7,965 bases of DNA from Chitinophagaceae bacterium UBA3961 (GCA_002385265.1 DGDD01000265.1:1-7965); one strand, 5' to 3'. Shown: positions 1 to 5,766, counted from the first letter of the stretch. Notes: a model not told the origin generated them from the letters alone. Numbers and translations: made by a program.

Positions 1-56
1 TTTACAGTTGTGCATATCAATGCACCTGCAAGCAGTACAAATATGAGTCGTTTCAT
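1..56 (-). CDS. Partial gene: N-terminal signal peptide of an exported protein (runs off left edge)
   Basis: Only the first 18 codons are visible, reading leftwards from an ATG at 54-56 to the window edge without a stop. They encode MKRLIFVLLAGALICTTV: a short basic n-region (K2, R3) followed by a hydrophobic stretch, which is what a Sec signal peptide looks like. The Cys at residue 15 is preceded by Ala-Leu-Ile, a poor fit to a lipobox because -1 is Ile, so a lipoprotein is possible but not favoured. A TAnnTTTG-type box lies 19 bases upstream of the ATG, which supports this start and suggests the gene has its own promoter rather than depending on the sigma/anti-sigma operon upstream. The product cannot be identified from this fragment. 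Confidence 0.6.
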   Translation of the reverse strand, partial: MKRLIFVLLAGALICTTV

Positions 57-75
57 AGCAAAAAAAGAGTTTGCG

Positions 76-83
76 CAAAGGTA
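76..83 (-). promoter_or_regulatory. Bacteroidota-type -7 promoter box (TACCTTTG on the minus strand)
   Basis: The minus strand reads TACCTTTG, an exact match to the TAnnTTTG -7 consensus of the Bacteroidota primary sigma factor. It sits 19 bases before the ATG at 54-56, implying a leader of only about a dozen bases. I find no good TTTG -33 element at the usual 19-21 base spacing, only a T-rich run about 17 bases upstream. The box also forms one arm of a small inverted repeat, AAAGG (77-81) and CCTTT (88-92). Confidence 0.45.
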
Positions 84-126
84 GCGGCCTTTTATGAAAA
101 CTCCGATTGCTTGTTGATAAATTACC

Positions 127-1359
127 TTAGAAGGGGATAATGGCCATAACTCTGGCCTTTTTACCTTTCAGAAGGTGCCAAGATGGCCCTTCCTTGATCA
201 AACGGATGGCTTCTTCGTCGAATTGATCATTGAGCGATTGCTCAATCCGAAAACTGGACAAGCCACCATCTTTATTTACCACAAAAGATACTACCACCGA
301 TAACTTGCCCTCAGGGTTATCTGTAATAATTTTTCGATTGTTGAGCACATATTCGTCAAAAGCGATCCACCCATCAGCGGGCTCTGCCTCCTGAATTAAG
401 CCTTTGGGATAGTTTACCTTATTTTTCGTAATAACTGTAGTTTTAAACCCACTTACCACCAATGGTTGATTTGATGTTTTCTTTTTCGAAAGTTCAGAAC
501 CTACATTGCTGAAGTTTTTGGCTGAAGGAGCAGCGGCTCTGTTGTTCAAAACGATTCCATTTTGATCCGGCCTCAAGCTTGAAGTCAATCCTTGGTAGTT
601 GGGATGTGTGATGCTAATAGGGGCATTGCTATCTGCCAAGTTATATCGGTAGCGACCGTTTATTTGGGGAAGTTTTTCATTGGTTCTCAAGTTTACCACA
701 GTAACATCGTCTAGTATTTTCCCTTCCTCATTCTTTACAGTAAATTCCTTGTATTCCTCTTTTGCAGGCAATGATTTTGCAATTGGTGCTGCACCGGCTT
801 CAGCGTTAGCAGGCGGAATACTCACTTGTGCATCACTGATAGGGGCTGCAAGCGGAGCTTTCGATGCCGATCCGCTCTTCGTTTCCCGCTCAGCTAAAGG
901 AAATGTAGAATTTCCTTGTTGAATACTTGCGTTATTATTATCAGTTACTGCTGCCGTAGTGTCGATTATTGAGTTTGATAACTTTTGCGTATCAAGCAAC
1001 GCAGGTGCATTTACCGTAGGTTGCTCATTTTTTGCAATAACTGATTTTTCCTCAGCACCTGAATTTAAAAAATAAACACCCACTGCCAGTAGAACAATCG
1101 CTGCCGCTGCGAGAGCTTTCCAATTGAACGAGGAGGTCGACTTTGACTGGATTTTTGAACGTAGTTCAGCGAGTGTAGCAGCAGTTTTTTCAGGACTTGA
1201 TTTTACTGCTTCAAAACCTTCCATCGCGTCTGCTAAGAAAGGATCGCTTAGTGCGGCTTTTTCCATTGCATGACGTTCTGCAGAACTCATGGCTCCACTC
1301 CAATATCGTTGGATATCGGATGCCGTATATTCTTTTTTATGGTGAAGTGAATCACTCAT
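127..1359 (-). CDS. Membrane anti-sigma-like protein with carboxypeptidase-regulatory-like and TonB C-terminal domains
   Basis: This 410-residue single-pass inner-membrane protein is probably the regulator of the ECF sigma factor encoded just upstream. Residues 10-50 (YTASDIQRYWSG, then ERHAMEKAALSDPFLADAME) match the short cytoplasmic N-terminus typical of Bacteroidota proteins paired with ECF sigma factors. There is no Cys in the whole protein, so it is not a zinc-type (ZAS) anti-sigma factor. A membrane segment spans about 81-100. A low-complexity Ala/Ser/Asn/Pro-rich periplasmic linker follows (about 101-200). Residues 204-275 resemble a carboxypeptidase-regulatory-like beta-sandwich (EGKILDDVTV, then GRYRYNL). 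Residues 330-410 resemble TonB_C (VVVSFVVNKDGGLSSFRIEQS, EEAIRLIKEGPSW, VMAIIPF at the end). The membrane segment lacks the Ser/His pair that energy-coupling TonB proteins use with ExbB, so I infer a binding rather than an energy-transducing role. Its ATG overlaps the sigma stop by 8 bases, which suggests translational coupling. The anti-sigma role is inferred from operon position and the N-terminal pattern. Confidence 0.82.
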   Translation of the reverse strand: MSDSLHHKKEYTASDIQRYWSGAMSSAERHAMEKAALSDPFLADAMEGFEAVKSSPEKTAATLAELRSKIQSKSTSSFNWKALAAAAIVLLAVGVYFLNSGAEEKSVIAKNEQPTVNAPALLDTQKLSNSIIDTTAAVTDNNNASIQQGNSTFPLAERETKSGSASKAPLAAPISDAQVSIPPANAEAGAAPIAKSLPAKEEYKEFTVKNEEGKILDDVTVVNLRTNEKLPQINGRYRYNLADSNAPISITHPNYQGLTSSLRPDQNGIVLNNRAAAPSAKNFSNVGSELSKKKTSNQPLVVSGFKTTVITKNKVNYPKGLIQEAEPADGWIAFDEYVLNNRKIITDNPEGKLSVVVSFVVNKDGGLSSFRIEQSLNDQFDEEAIRLIKEGPSWHLLKGKKARVMAIIPF

Positions 1360-1954
1360 GGCTCTTGTTTATTGGTTGCTCAGCTCCGGCGTTTTTCTCC
1401 ATGCAAATTTTCAAATTTCTTCTGCCATTCTGAATAAAACTTCGGATTTTATTCCATTCTATTCCGGTTTCTGCAGCAATATCATGATAACTTTTGTTTT
1501 CTAAATAGAACTTTGTTACGGTCAATTTTTGCTCTTCGGAGAGGGTTTCTAAACACCGCTCCATTTGGCTCAATTGCTTTTCTTTGGCTATTACCTCATC
1601 CAGATGCGAATCTTCTTCAAATTGCATACGTTCCCCATCGAATTCGGTGGTTTTCAGGTTGCGAGGTGTACGTAACTGCATGAGGCAGTGGTTTTTAGCA
1701 ACCGTATGCAGCCAGCTTTTAAAATTAGAGATTTCATGTTTTTTTACTTTTTCACCCAGCCCCTCGAATACCTGCATTACGGCGTCTTTAGAAAGCTCCT
1801 CGTCTTTCAAATACTTCAAACAAACCCCGTACAATAGGTCCATATACCGCTCAAACAAGGAAGCTAGTGTATTCAAGTCGCCCGTTTTTTTGAACGATTG
1901 CACCAGTTCTTGATCGCTTTGTAGGTTGGTTGATATTTTTCTTAGAAATCCCAA
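1352..1954 (-). CDS. ECF-type RNA polymerase sigma factor (sigma-70 family), TTG start
   Basis: This 200-residue protein has the two-domain layout of extracytoplasmic-function sigma factors, which direct RNA polymerase to a small regulon when released from a membrane anti-sigma factor. Region 2 spans about 13-95 (DQELVQSFKKTGDLNTLASL, LFERYMDLLYGVCLKYLKD, NFKSWLHTVAKNHCLMQLR). An acidic linker follows (about 103-128). Region 4 spans about 130-186 (CLETLSEEQKLTVTKFYLE, then a helix-turn-helix SYHDIAAETGIEWNKIRSFI). The reading frame is open back to a TGA at 2009-2011, but the only plausible initiators before region 2 are TTG at 1952-1954 and ATT at 1955-1957. The first in-frame Met is residue 38, inside region 2. 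I chose TTG because MGFLRK fits the usual beginnings of this family. An ATG at 1968-1970 is out of frame. No Shine-Dalgarno is visible. The gene is first in a two-gene operon and divergent from the VWA gene, so autoregulation is plausible but not shown. Confidence 0.9.
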   Translation of the reverse strand: MGFLRKISTNLQSDQELVQSFKKTGDLNTLASLFERYMDLLYGVCLKYLKDEELSKDAVMQVFEGLGEKVKKHEISNFKSWLHTVAKNHCLMQLRTPRNLKTTEFDGERMQFEEDSHLDEVIAKEKQLSQMERCLETLSEEQKLTVTKFYLENKSYHDIAAETGIEWNKIRSFIQNGRRNLKICMEKNAGAEQPINKSHE

Positions 1955-2042
1955 AATGGCTGTTATACATACAAGATAGAAATTTTTTTGAATCGCTTTA
2001 TGTAATTCTCAAAAACACATCATCCATTAAAAAAATGACGCT
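1955..2042. promoter_or_regulatory. Divergent intergenic regulatory region between the sigma operon and the VWA operon
   Basis: These 88 bases must hold the promoters for both the leftward sigma/anti-sigma pair and the rightward VWA gene. The region is AT-rich, with a T7 tract at 1983-1989 and an A7 tract at 2029-2035 just before the VWA start. On neither strand do I find a clean TTTG / TAnnTTTG pair at 19-21 base spacing. The nearest minus-strand resemblance is TATCTTG, one T short of the consensus. Absence of the housekeeping signature would fit an ECF-dependent promoter, but I cannot define that sigma factor's recognition sequence from one site. No terminator or RNA structure is evident. 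Confidence 0.5.
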
Positions 2043-3935
2043 ATGAAGTACAAAATGTTTTTGATTACCATGCTTGGTTTATTAGTAATGAACTTTGCGT
2101 GGGCAACCGAAGTAATTACAGGTTGTATAAAAGATGAGAAGGGTAAACCTATTCCAGGTGCTAGTATTACAGTTAAGAATACAAAGAGAGGAACAATGGC
2201 GGATGCCAATGGTTGCTTTTCTATTACAATTGACAATTCCAATCAAAAGTTGGTGGTCAATAGTGTTGGCTTTGAAATGCAAGAAATCAACATAAAGCCG
2301 GGTGTAACGAACTATTCGATTGTATTAATTCAAAGTACGGCAAAACTTAGTGAGGTTGTTGTTACTGCATTAGGCATTGAGAGAAAACGTGGAAATTTAG
2401 GGTATAGCTATGACTTAGCTGGCGCGGTTCCAGGTGTTCAGGTTACTAGTGGCAATTATCAGCACTATGAGCCTAAGTTAGATAGAGAAGGCTATGGCTA
2501 TATCACTGAAAACCGATTCTTGAAAGTGACCGATAATCCACTTTCCACTTTTTCAATTGATGTAGATGCGGCCTCATATAGCAATATCCGCCGATGGATC
2601 AAGCAAAATCAATTGCCACCCGCTGGGGCCGTTCGTGTAGAAGAAATGATCAATTATTTCAAATACAATTACTCCAAACCCAACGGCGAACATCCTTTTA
2701 GTGTAAATACAGAAGTAGCCATTTGCCCTTGGAATACCGATCACCAATTGGTATTGGTAGGACTCCAAGGAAAGGAAATTCCGGTAGATAATTTGCCTGC
2801 ATCAAACCTCGTCTTCCTTATTGATGTTTCTGGCTCAATGAGCGATGAAAATAAGCTTCCATTGGTTAAAGCGTCTCTAAAAATGCTTACCGAGCAATTA
2901 CGCGAGCAAGACAAGGTTTCAATCGTGGTATATGCGGGTAACGCAGGTTTGGTTTTGACTCCAACTTCAGGGGCAAACAAAAGTAAAATTATCGAATCGC
3001 TTGATCGGTTAGAAGCCGGTGGATCCACTGCAGGTGGACAAGGAATTCAATTGGCTTATCGCGTGGCTCAGGAGCAATTCATTAAAGGAGGAAACAATCG
3101 CGTGATTTTGTGTACCGATGGTGATTTCAATGTGGGTGCCTCTAGTGATGATGAATTGGTTCGCATGATCGAACAAAAACGTGAATCAGGGGTGTACCTC
3201 ACTGTGTTAGGTTATGGAACCGGAAACTATCAGGATAGCAAAATGCAACAATTGGCCGATAAAGGAAATGGCAACCATGCTTATATTGATCAATTGAGTG
3301 AAGCGAAAAAAGTATTAGTGAATGAATTTGGTGGAACGCTTTTCACCATTGCGAAGGATGTAAAATTGCAGGTGGAGTTTAATCCCGCCGTAGTTCAAGG
3401 TTATCGCCTAATTGGCTATGAAAACAGACTTTTAAATAAGGAAGATTTCAATAACGATAAAAAAGATGCAGGCGAAATGGGCAGCGGCCATTCTGTTACA
3501 GCCATCTATGAAGTAATTCCTCAGGGTGTAAGCACCAATTTACTAGACAGTGTGGATGCCTTAAAATATCAAAAGAAAGTAAAACAAGTTAGAACATCAG
3601 GAGAAGAAATGATGACGGTAAAAATCAGGTATAAAAATCCCGAATCTGATAAAAGCATCTTGTTTGATCAAGTAATTAAACAATCAGATAAAACCATTCT
3701 TCAAGTATCAGAGAATCTCCGTTGGGCGGCAGCAGTGGCTGAGTTCGGAATGTTGTTGAGAGGTTCTGAATTCGTTCAATCCGGCTCTTATGATCAAGTA
3801 TTGGAATTGGCAAGAACCTCGAGCACTTTTGACAAAGAGGGCTATAAAAAGGAAATGATCAGTCTGGTGTACCTCGCTTCTTCTATGGCTTCGAATGATA
3901 AAAAGAGAGAAAGTAAATCACTCGCTTCACATTAA
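2043..3935 (+). CDS. VWA domain protein, YfbK-like, with SusC-like carboxypeptidase-regulatory N-terminus
   Basis: This 630-residue exported protein starts with a Sec signal peptide (1-21, likely cut after AWA). Residues 23-98 form a carboxypeptidase-regulatory-like beta-sandwich (GKPIPGASITVKNT, ANGCFSI, LVVNSVGFE). Residues 103-136 read like the start of a SusC-type plug (SEVVVTALGIERKRGNLGYS, then AVPGVQVTSG) with the middle missing. From about 153 (ENRFLKVTDNPLSTFSIDVD) runs the YfbK-type N-terminal region, then the VWA domain (about 255-430). The metal-ion-dependent adhesion site (MIDAS) is complete: D261-x-S263-x-S265, T329 and D359. The tail (about 445-620) fits the YfbK C-terminal region (DUF3520). 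VWA domains with an intact MIDAS bind a protein partner through a divalent metal; partner and role here are unknown, as for YfbK itself. No barrel or sorting tail is present, so the likely place is the periplasm or outer-membrane inner face. It leads an operon with the next gene, 23 bases downstream. Confidence 0.9.
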   Translation: MKYKMFLITMLGLLVMNFAWATEVITGCIKDEKGKPIPGASITVKNTKRGTMADANGCFSITIDNSNQKLVVNSVGFEMQEINIKPGVTNYSIVLIQSTAKLSEVVVTALGIERKRGNLGYSYDLAGAVPGVQVTSGNYQHYEPKLDREGYGYITENRFLKVTDNPLSTFSIDVDAASYSNIRRWIKQNQLPPAGAVRVEEMINYFKYNYSKPNGEHPFSVNTEVAICPWNTDHQLVLVGLQGKEIPVDNLPASNLVFLIDVSGSMSDENKLPLVKASLKMLTEQLREQDKVSIVVYAGNAGLVLTPTSGANKSKIIESLDRLEAGGSTAGGQGIQLAYRVAQEQFIKGGNNRVILCTDGDFNVGASSDDELVRMIEQKRESGVYLTVLGYGTGNYQDSKMQQLADKGNGNHAYIDQLSEAKKVLVNEFGGTLFTIAKDVKLQVEFNPAVVQGYRLIGYENRLLNKEDFNNDKKDAGEMGSGHSVTAIYEVIPQGVSTNLLDSVDALKYQKKVKQVRTSGEEMMTVKIRYKNPESDKSILFDQVIKQSDKTILQVSENLRWAAAVAEFGMLLRGSEFVQSGSYDQVLELARTSSTFDKEGYKKEMISLVYLASSMASNDKKRESKSLASH

Positions 3936-3958
3936 TCAATCAACTAAAACTACTGTGT

Positions 3959-4984
3959 ATGAAAGCAACCTATCAAGTAAGAATCGAAACGCCTTGCTCG
4001 GAAGACTGGAGTAAAATGACTCCGGTAGAGAAAGGCAGATATTGTGCCGCTTGCCAAAAAACGGTGGTGGACATGACTCAAATGTCGGATCGTGAAATTC
4101 AAGACTTCTTTATGCGAGCGGAAGGTGAGGTTTGTGCGCAATTGCACACCGAACAACAAAATCGAAATTTAATTGCCCATGAAGCTACCAAAAGCAAGGG
4201 GTGGCGCTATTTGTGGGGACTCTTGGTTGCCGGGTTGTTTTCATCACAGGAAGTTAAGGCGCAAGGAAAGGCAATCATCAAGCCTGCTATACAGCAGAAT
4301 ATTCCGGCAAAAGGAGTGCAAGTTGAAACCAACTTTTTTTGGGAATTCACCGTAAAGGATTCCAAAACTTTAGAAGCAATACCGAGGGCGAGTGTTCAAA
4401 TAAGTAGTACGGGAAAGTACCAGTCAGCCGATGAAAATGGTATGGTAAGAATAGAGCTACAAACGAAAGATTCGATAGTGTTGAAGATATCAGCAATAGG
4501 ATATCCCGAAATGGAGTACAATATATCGCCGTCTAACAATTCCCAAGTATTGTATTTAGAACGTAAGGCACAGGACTTGGCACCTGTTGTGGTTTTCGCA
4601 AATGACTTAAATAGGCTTAGTTGTAGGGTTGGTGGTTTGATGGTTTGTTATTCAACTTATCGGTACAACTTTATCAAAAAGCCGACCATCGATAGTCTTA
4701 CTCAATTCTTCGCGAAAAAGCCATTAAAAGTATACCCCAATCCTGTTGCGCCGGGGTCAAGTTTTCAATTGGAGGTCAACATTGCTCAATTGGGAGAAGC
4801 CGTAATCGAAATCATCGACAATAAAGGCAGAATTGTTCAACGTAAACAGATTGTAGTAGAGAACAAGAACAGCATTCTGTCAGTGCCCACCAATAGTGTC
4901 TGGGGGCAGGGTGTTTATTGGATTCGAATTACACATCATGCAACAAAGAAAAACTATACTACGAAATTAGTGCTGCAATCGTAA
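3959..4984 (+). CDS. Cys-rich N-terminus, internal signal/anchor, carboxypeptidase-regulatory-like domain, T9SS sorting tail
   Basis: This 341-residue protein has an unusual order of parts. Residues 1-65 form a compact Cys-rich domain (TPCSEDWSKMTPVEKGRYCA, ACQKTVVDMTQMSDREIQDF, VCAQL) with C13, C29, C32 and C59. The spacing suggests metal, Fe-S or redox chemistry, but no function is established from sequence. Residues 82-94 are hydrophobic and followed by VKA|Q at 99-102, a good signal-peptidase-like site, so export begins internally. Residues 128-200 are a carboxypeptidase-regulatory-like beta-sandwich, followed by LAPVVVFANDL and a second Cys pair (C222, C230). Residues 253-341 match a type A T9SS sorting domain (LKVYPNP at 256-262, GVYWIRI, final KLVLQS). 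I infer that the exported half goes to the cell surface or medium while the Cys domain stays cytoplasmic. Similar Cys-rich N-termini occur in other Bacteroidota envelope proteins. The gap to the VWA gene is 23 bases with no promoter, so the two are probably cotranscribed. Confidence 0.8.
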   Translation: MKATYQVRIETPCSEDWSKMTPVEKGRYCAACQKTVVDMTQMSDREIQDFFMRAEGEVCAQLHTEQQNRNLIAHEATKSKGWRYLWGLLVAGLFSSQEVKAQGKAIIKPAIQQNIPAKGVQVETNFFWEFTVKDSKTLEAIPRASVQISSTGKYQSADENGMVRIELQTKDSIVLKISAIGYPEMEYNISPSNNSQVLYLERKAQDLAPVVVFANDLNRLSCRVGGLMVCYSTYRYNFIKKPTIDSLTQFFAKKPLKVYPNPVAPGSSFQLEVNIAQLGEAVIEIIDNKGRIVQRKQIVVENKNSILSVPTNSVWGQGVYWIRITHHATKKNYTTKLVLQS

Positions 4985-5022
4985 AAGGGGAGAAGAGATC
5001 GATGCATTTGAATTGCTTTTCC

Positions 5023-5030
5023 TACATTTA
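5023..5030 (+). promoter_or_regulatory. Possible -7 promoter box (TACATTTA) before the creatininase-family gene
   Basis: TACATTTA differs from the Bacteroidota TAnnTTTG -7 consensus only at the last base. It lies 1 base before the ATG at 5032 but 19 bases before the in-frame ATG at 5050, the same spacing seen for the box at 76-83. If real, it favours translation from 5050. A TTTG at 5007-5010 is only 12 bases upstream of the box, too close for a standard -33 element. The region is AT-rich, so a chance match is likely enough to keep confidence low. Confidence 0.22.
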
Positions 5031-5031
5031 A

Positions 5032-5766
5032 ATGCTGAAATCAAACTTCATGAATACGGTAAAATACTTCGAACTCAAACCTGATCAGTTTCTTCAACGA
5101 ATCACTGAACTGCCTTTAGCGTATTTGCCCTTGGGTACATTAGAGTGGCATGGCACTCATTTACCACTGGGTTCAGACGCGTTGCAATCGGAAGCATTGT
5201 TTTTAGAACTGGCACAGGAATGTGGGGGAGTGGTTTTACCGCCCCTTTTTTTAGGGCCTGATCGAAAAATGATAACTGATGATGGGCTTGAATTAATTGG
5301 AATGGACTATGCCGCTTCCACGAATCCGCCTCAACAACTTCCCGGTTCCGCTTATTGGATTTCAAATGAACAGTTTGAACAATTGTTGTATTCGATACTC
5401 CTGCAATTAAAACGAGCCGGATTTAAAGCCGTTATGGCTGATGGGCACGGACCCTCACGTCGACTTTGGGCGAATAAATGCGAGGCTTGGGAAAAGGAAT
5501 TTGAACTAAAACTTTTCGGGATCAAAGACGAACAAAGACCAGTGTGGAATTTTATGAACGACCATGCAGCTCAAAACGAGACTTCCATCATGTTGCATTA
5601 CTACCCAAATTTGGTTGATCTCAGTGTATATCCAAACAATGAGAACACTACCGTATTGGGCGTAAATGGTGTGCATCCAAGTCTCGCAACTGCTGAATTG
5701 GGAAAATTGCTTTCAATAAGCGCAAAAAAATACGCAAAAAACTGGATTAACAATTTGAAGTTTTAG
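5032..5766 (+). CDS. Creatininase-family metal-dependent amidohydrolase
   Basis: The protein has 244 residues, the normal length for the creatininase family of cytoplasmic metal-dependent cyclic-amide hydrolases (creatinine amidohydrolase, archaeal formamide hydrolase ArfB, mycofactocin MftE). The signature LGTLEWHGTHLPLGSDA at 34-50 supplies candidate metal ligands E38, H40 and D49. A second motif, ADGHGPS (136-142), carries H139, and DHAAQNETS (177-185) carries H178 and E183. All expected metal and catalytic positions seem present, so I expect an active enzyme, but the substrate cannot be told from sequence. The second motif reads DGHGPS rather than NGHGGN, which points to a subfamily distinct from true creatininases. 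No signal peptide is seen. The first ATG is given as start, but Met7 at 5050 (MNTVKYFELKP) matches usual family beginnings better. It lies 47 bases after the T9SS-cargo gene on the same strand and overlaps the convergent kinase by 4 bases at the stops. Confidence 0.88.
   Translation: MLKSNFMNTVKYFELKPDQFLQRITELPLAYLPLGTLEWHGTHLPLGSDALQSEALFLELAQECGGVVLPPLFLGPDRKMITDDGLELIGMDYAASTNPPQQLPGSAYWISNEQFEQLLYSILLQLKRAGFKAVMADGHGPSRRLWANKCEAWEKEFELKLFGIKDEQRPVWNFMNDHAAQNETSIMLHYYPNLVDLSVYPNNENTTVLGVNGVHPSLATAELGKLLSISAKKYAKNWINNLKF

Noticed and set aside
680..922. 80-codon plus-strand open frame inside the anti-sigma-like gene
   Set aside because: It is antisense to a well-supported coding region, shows no domain or signal pattern, and fits the shadow of the Ala/Ser-rich linker.
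1584..1913. 109-codon plus-strand open frame antisense to the sigma factor
   Set aside because: The sigma frame is fully conserved on the minus strand, and this frame has no upstream signal and no recognisable domain.
1968..1970. ATG as the sigma factor start
   Set aside because: It is out of frame with region 2 by one base; it would be valid only if the sequence carried an indel, which cannot be judged here.
1983..2010. Housekeeping -33/-7 promoter (TTTG at 1987-1990 followed by TAATTCTC) for the VWA gene
   Set aside because: The spacing is about 12 rather than 19-21 bases, and the second box matches the consensus poorly.
4985..5031. Possible terminator hairpin after the T9SS-cargo gene (AAAAGG with CTTTTCC)
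   Set aside because: The arms are offset and far apart, there is no G/C-rich stem and no T-run follows, so I cannot support a terminator.
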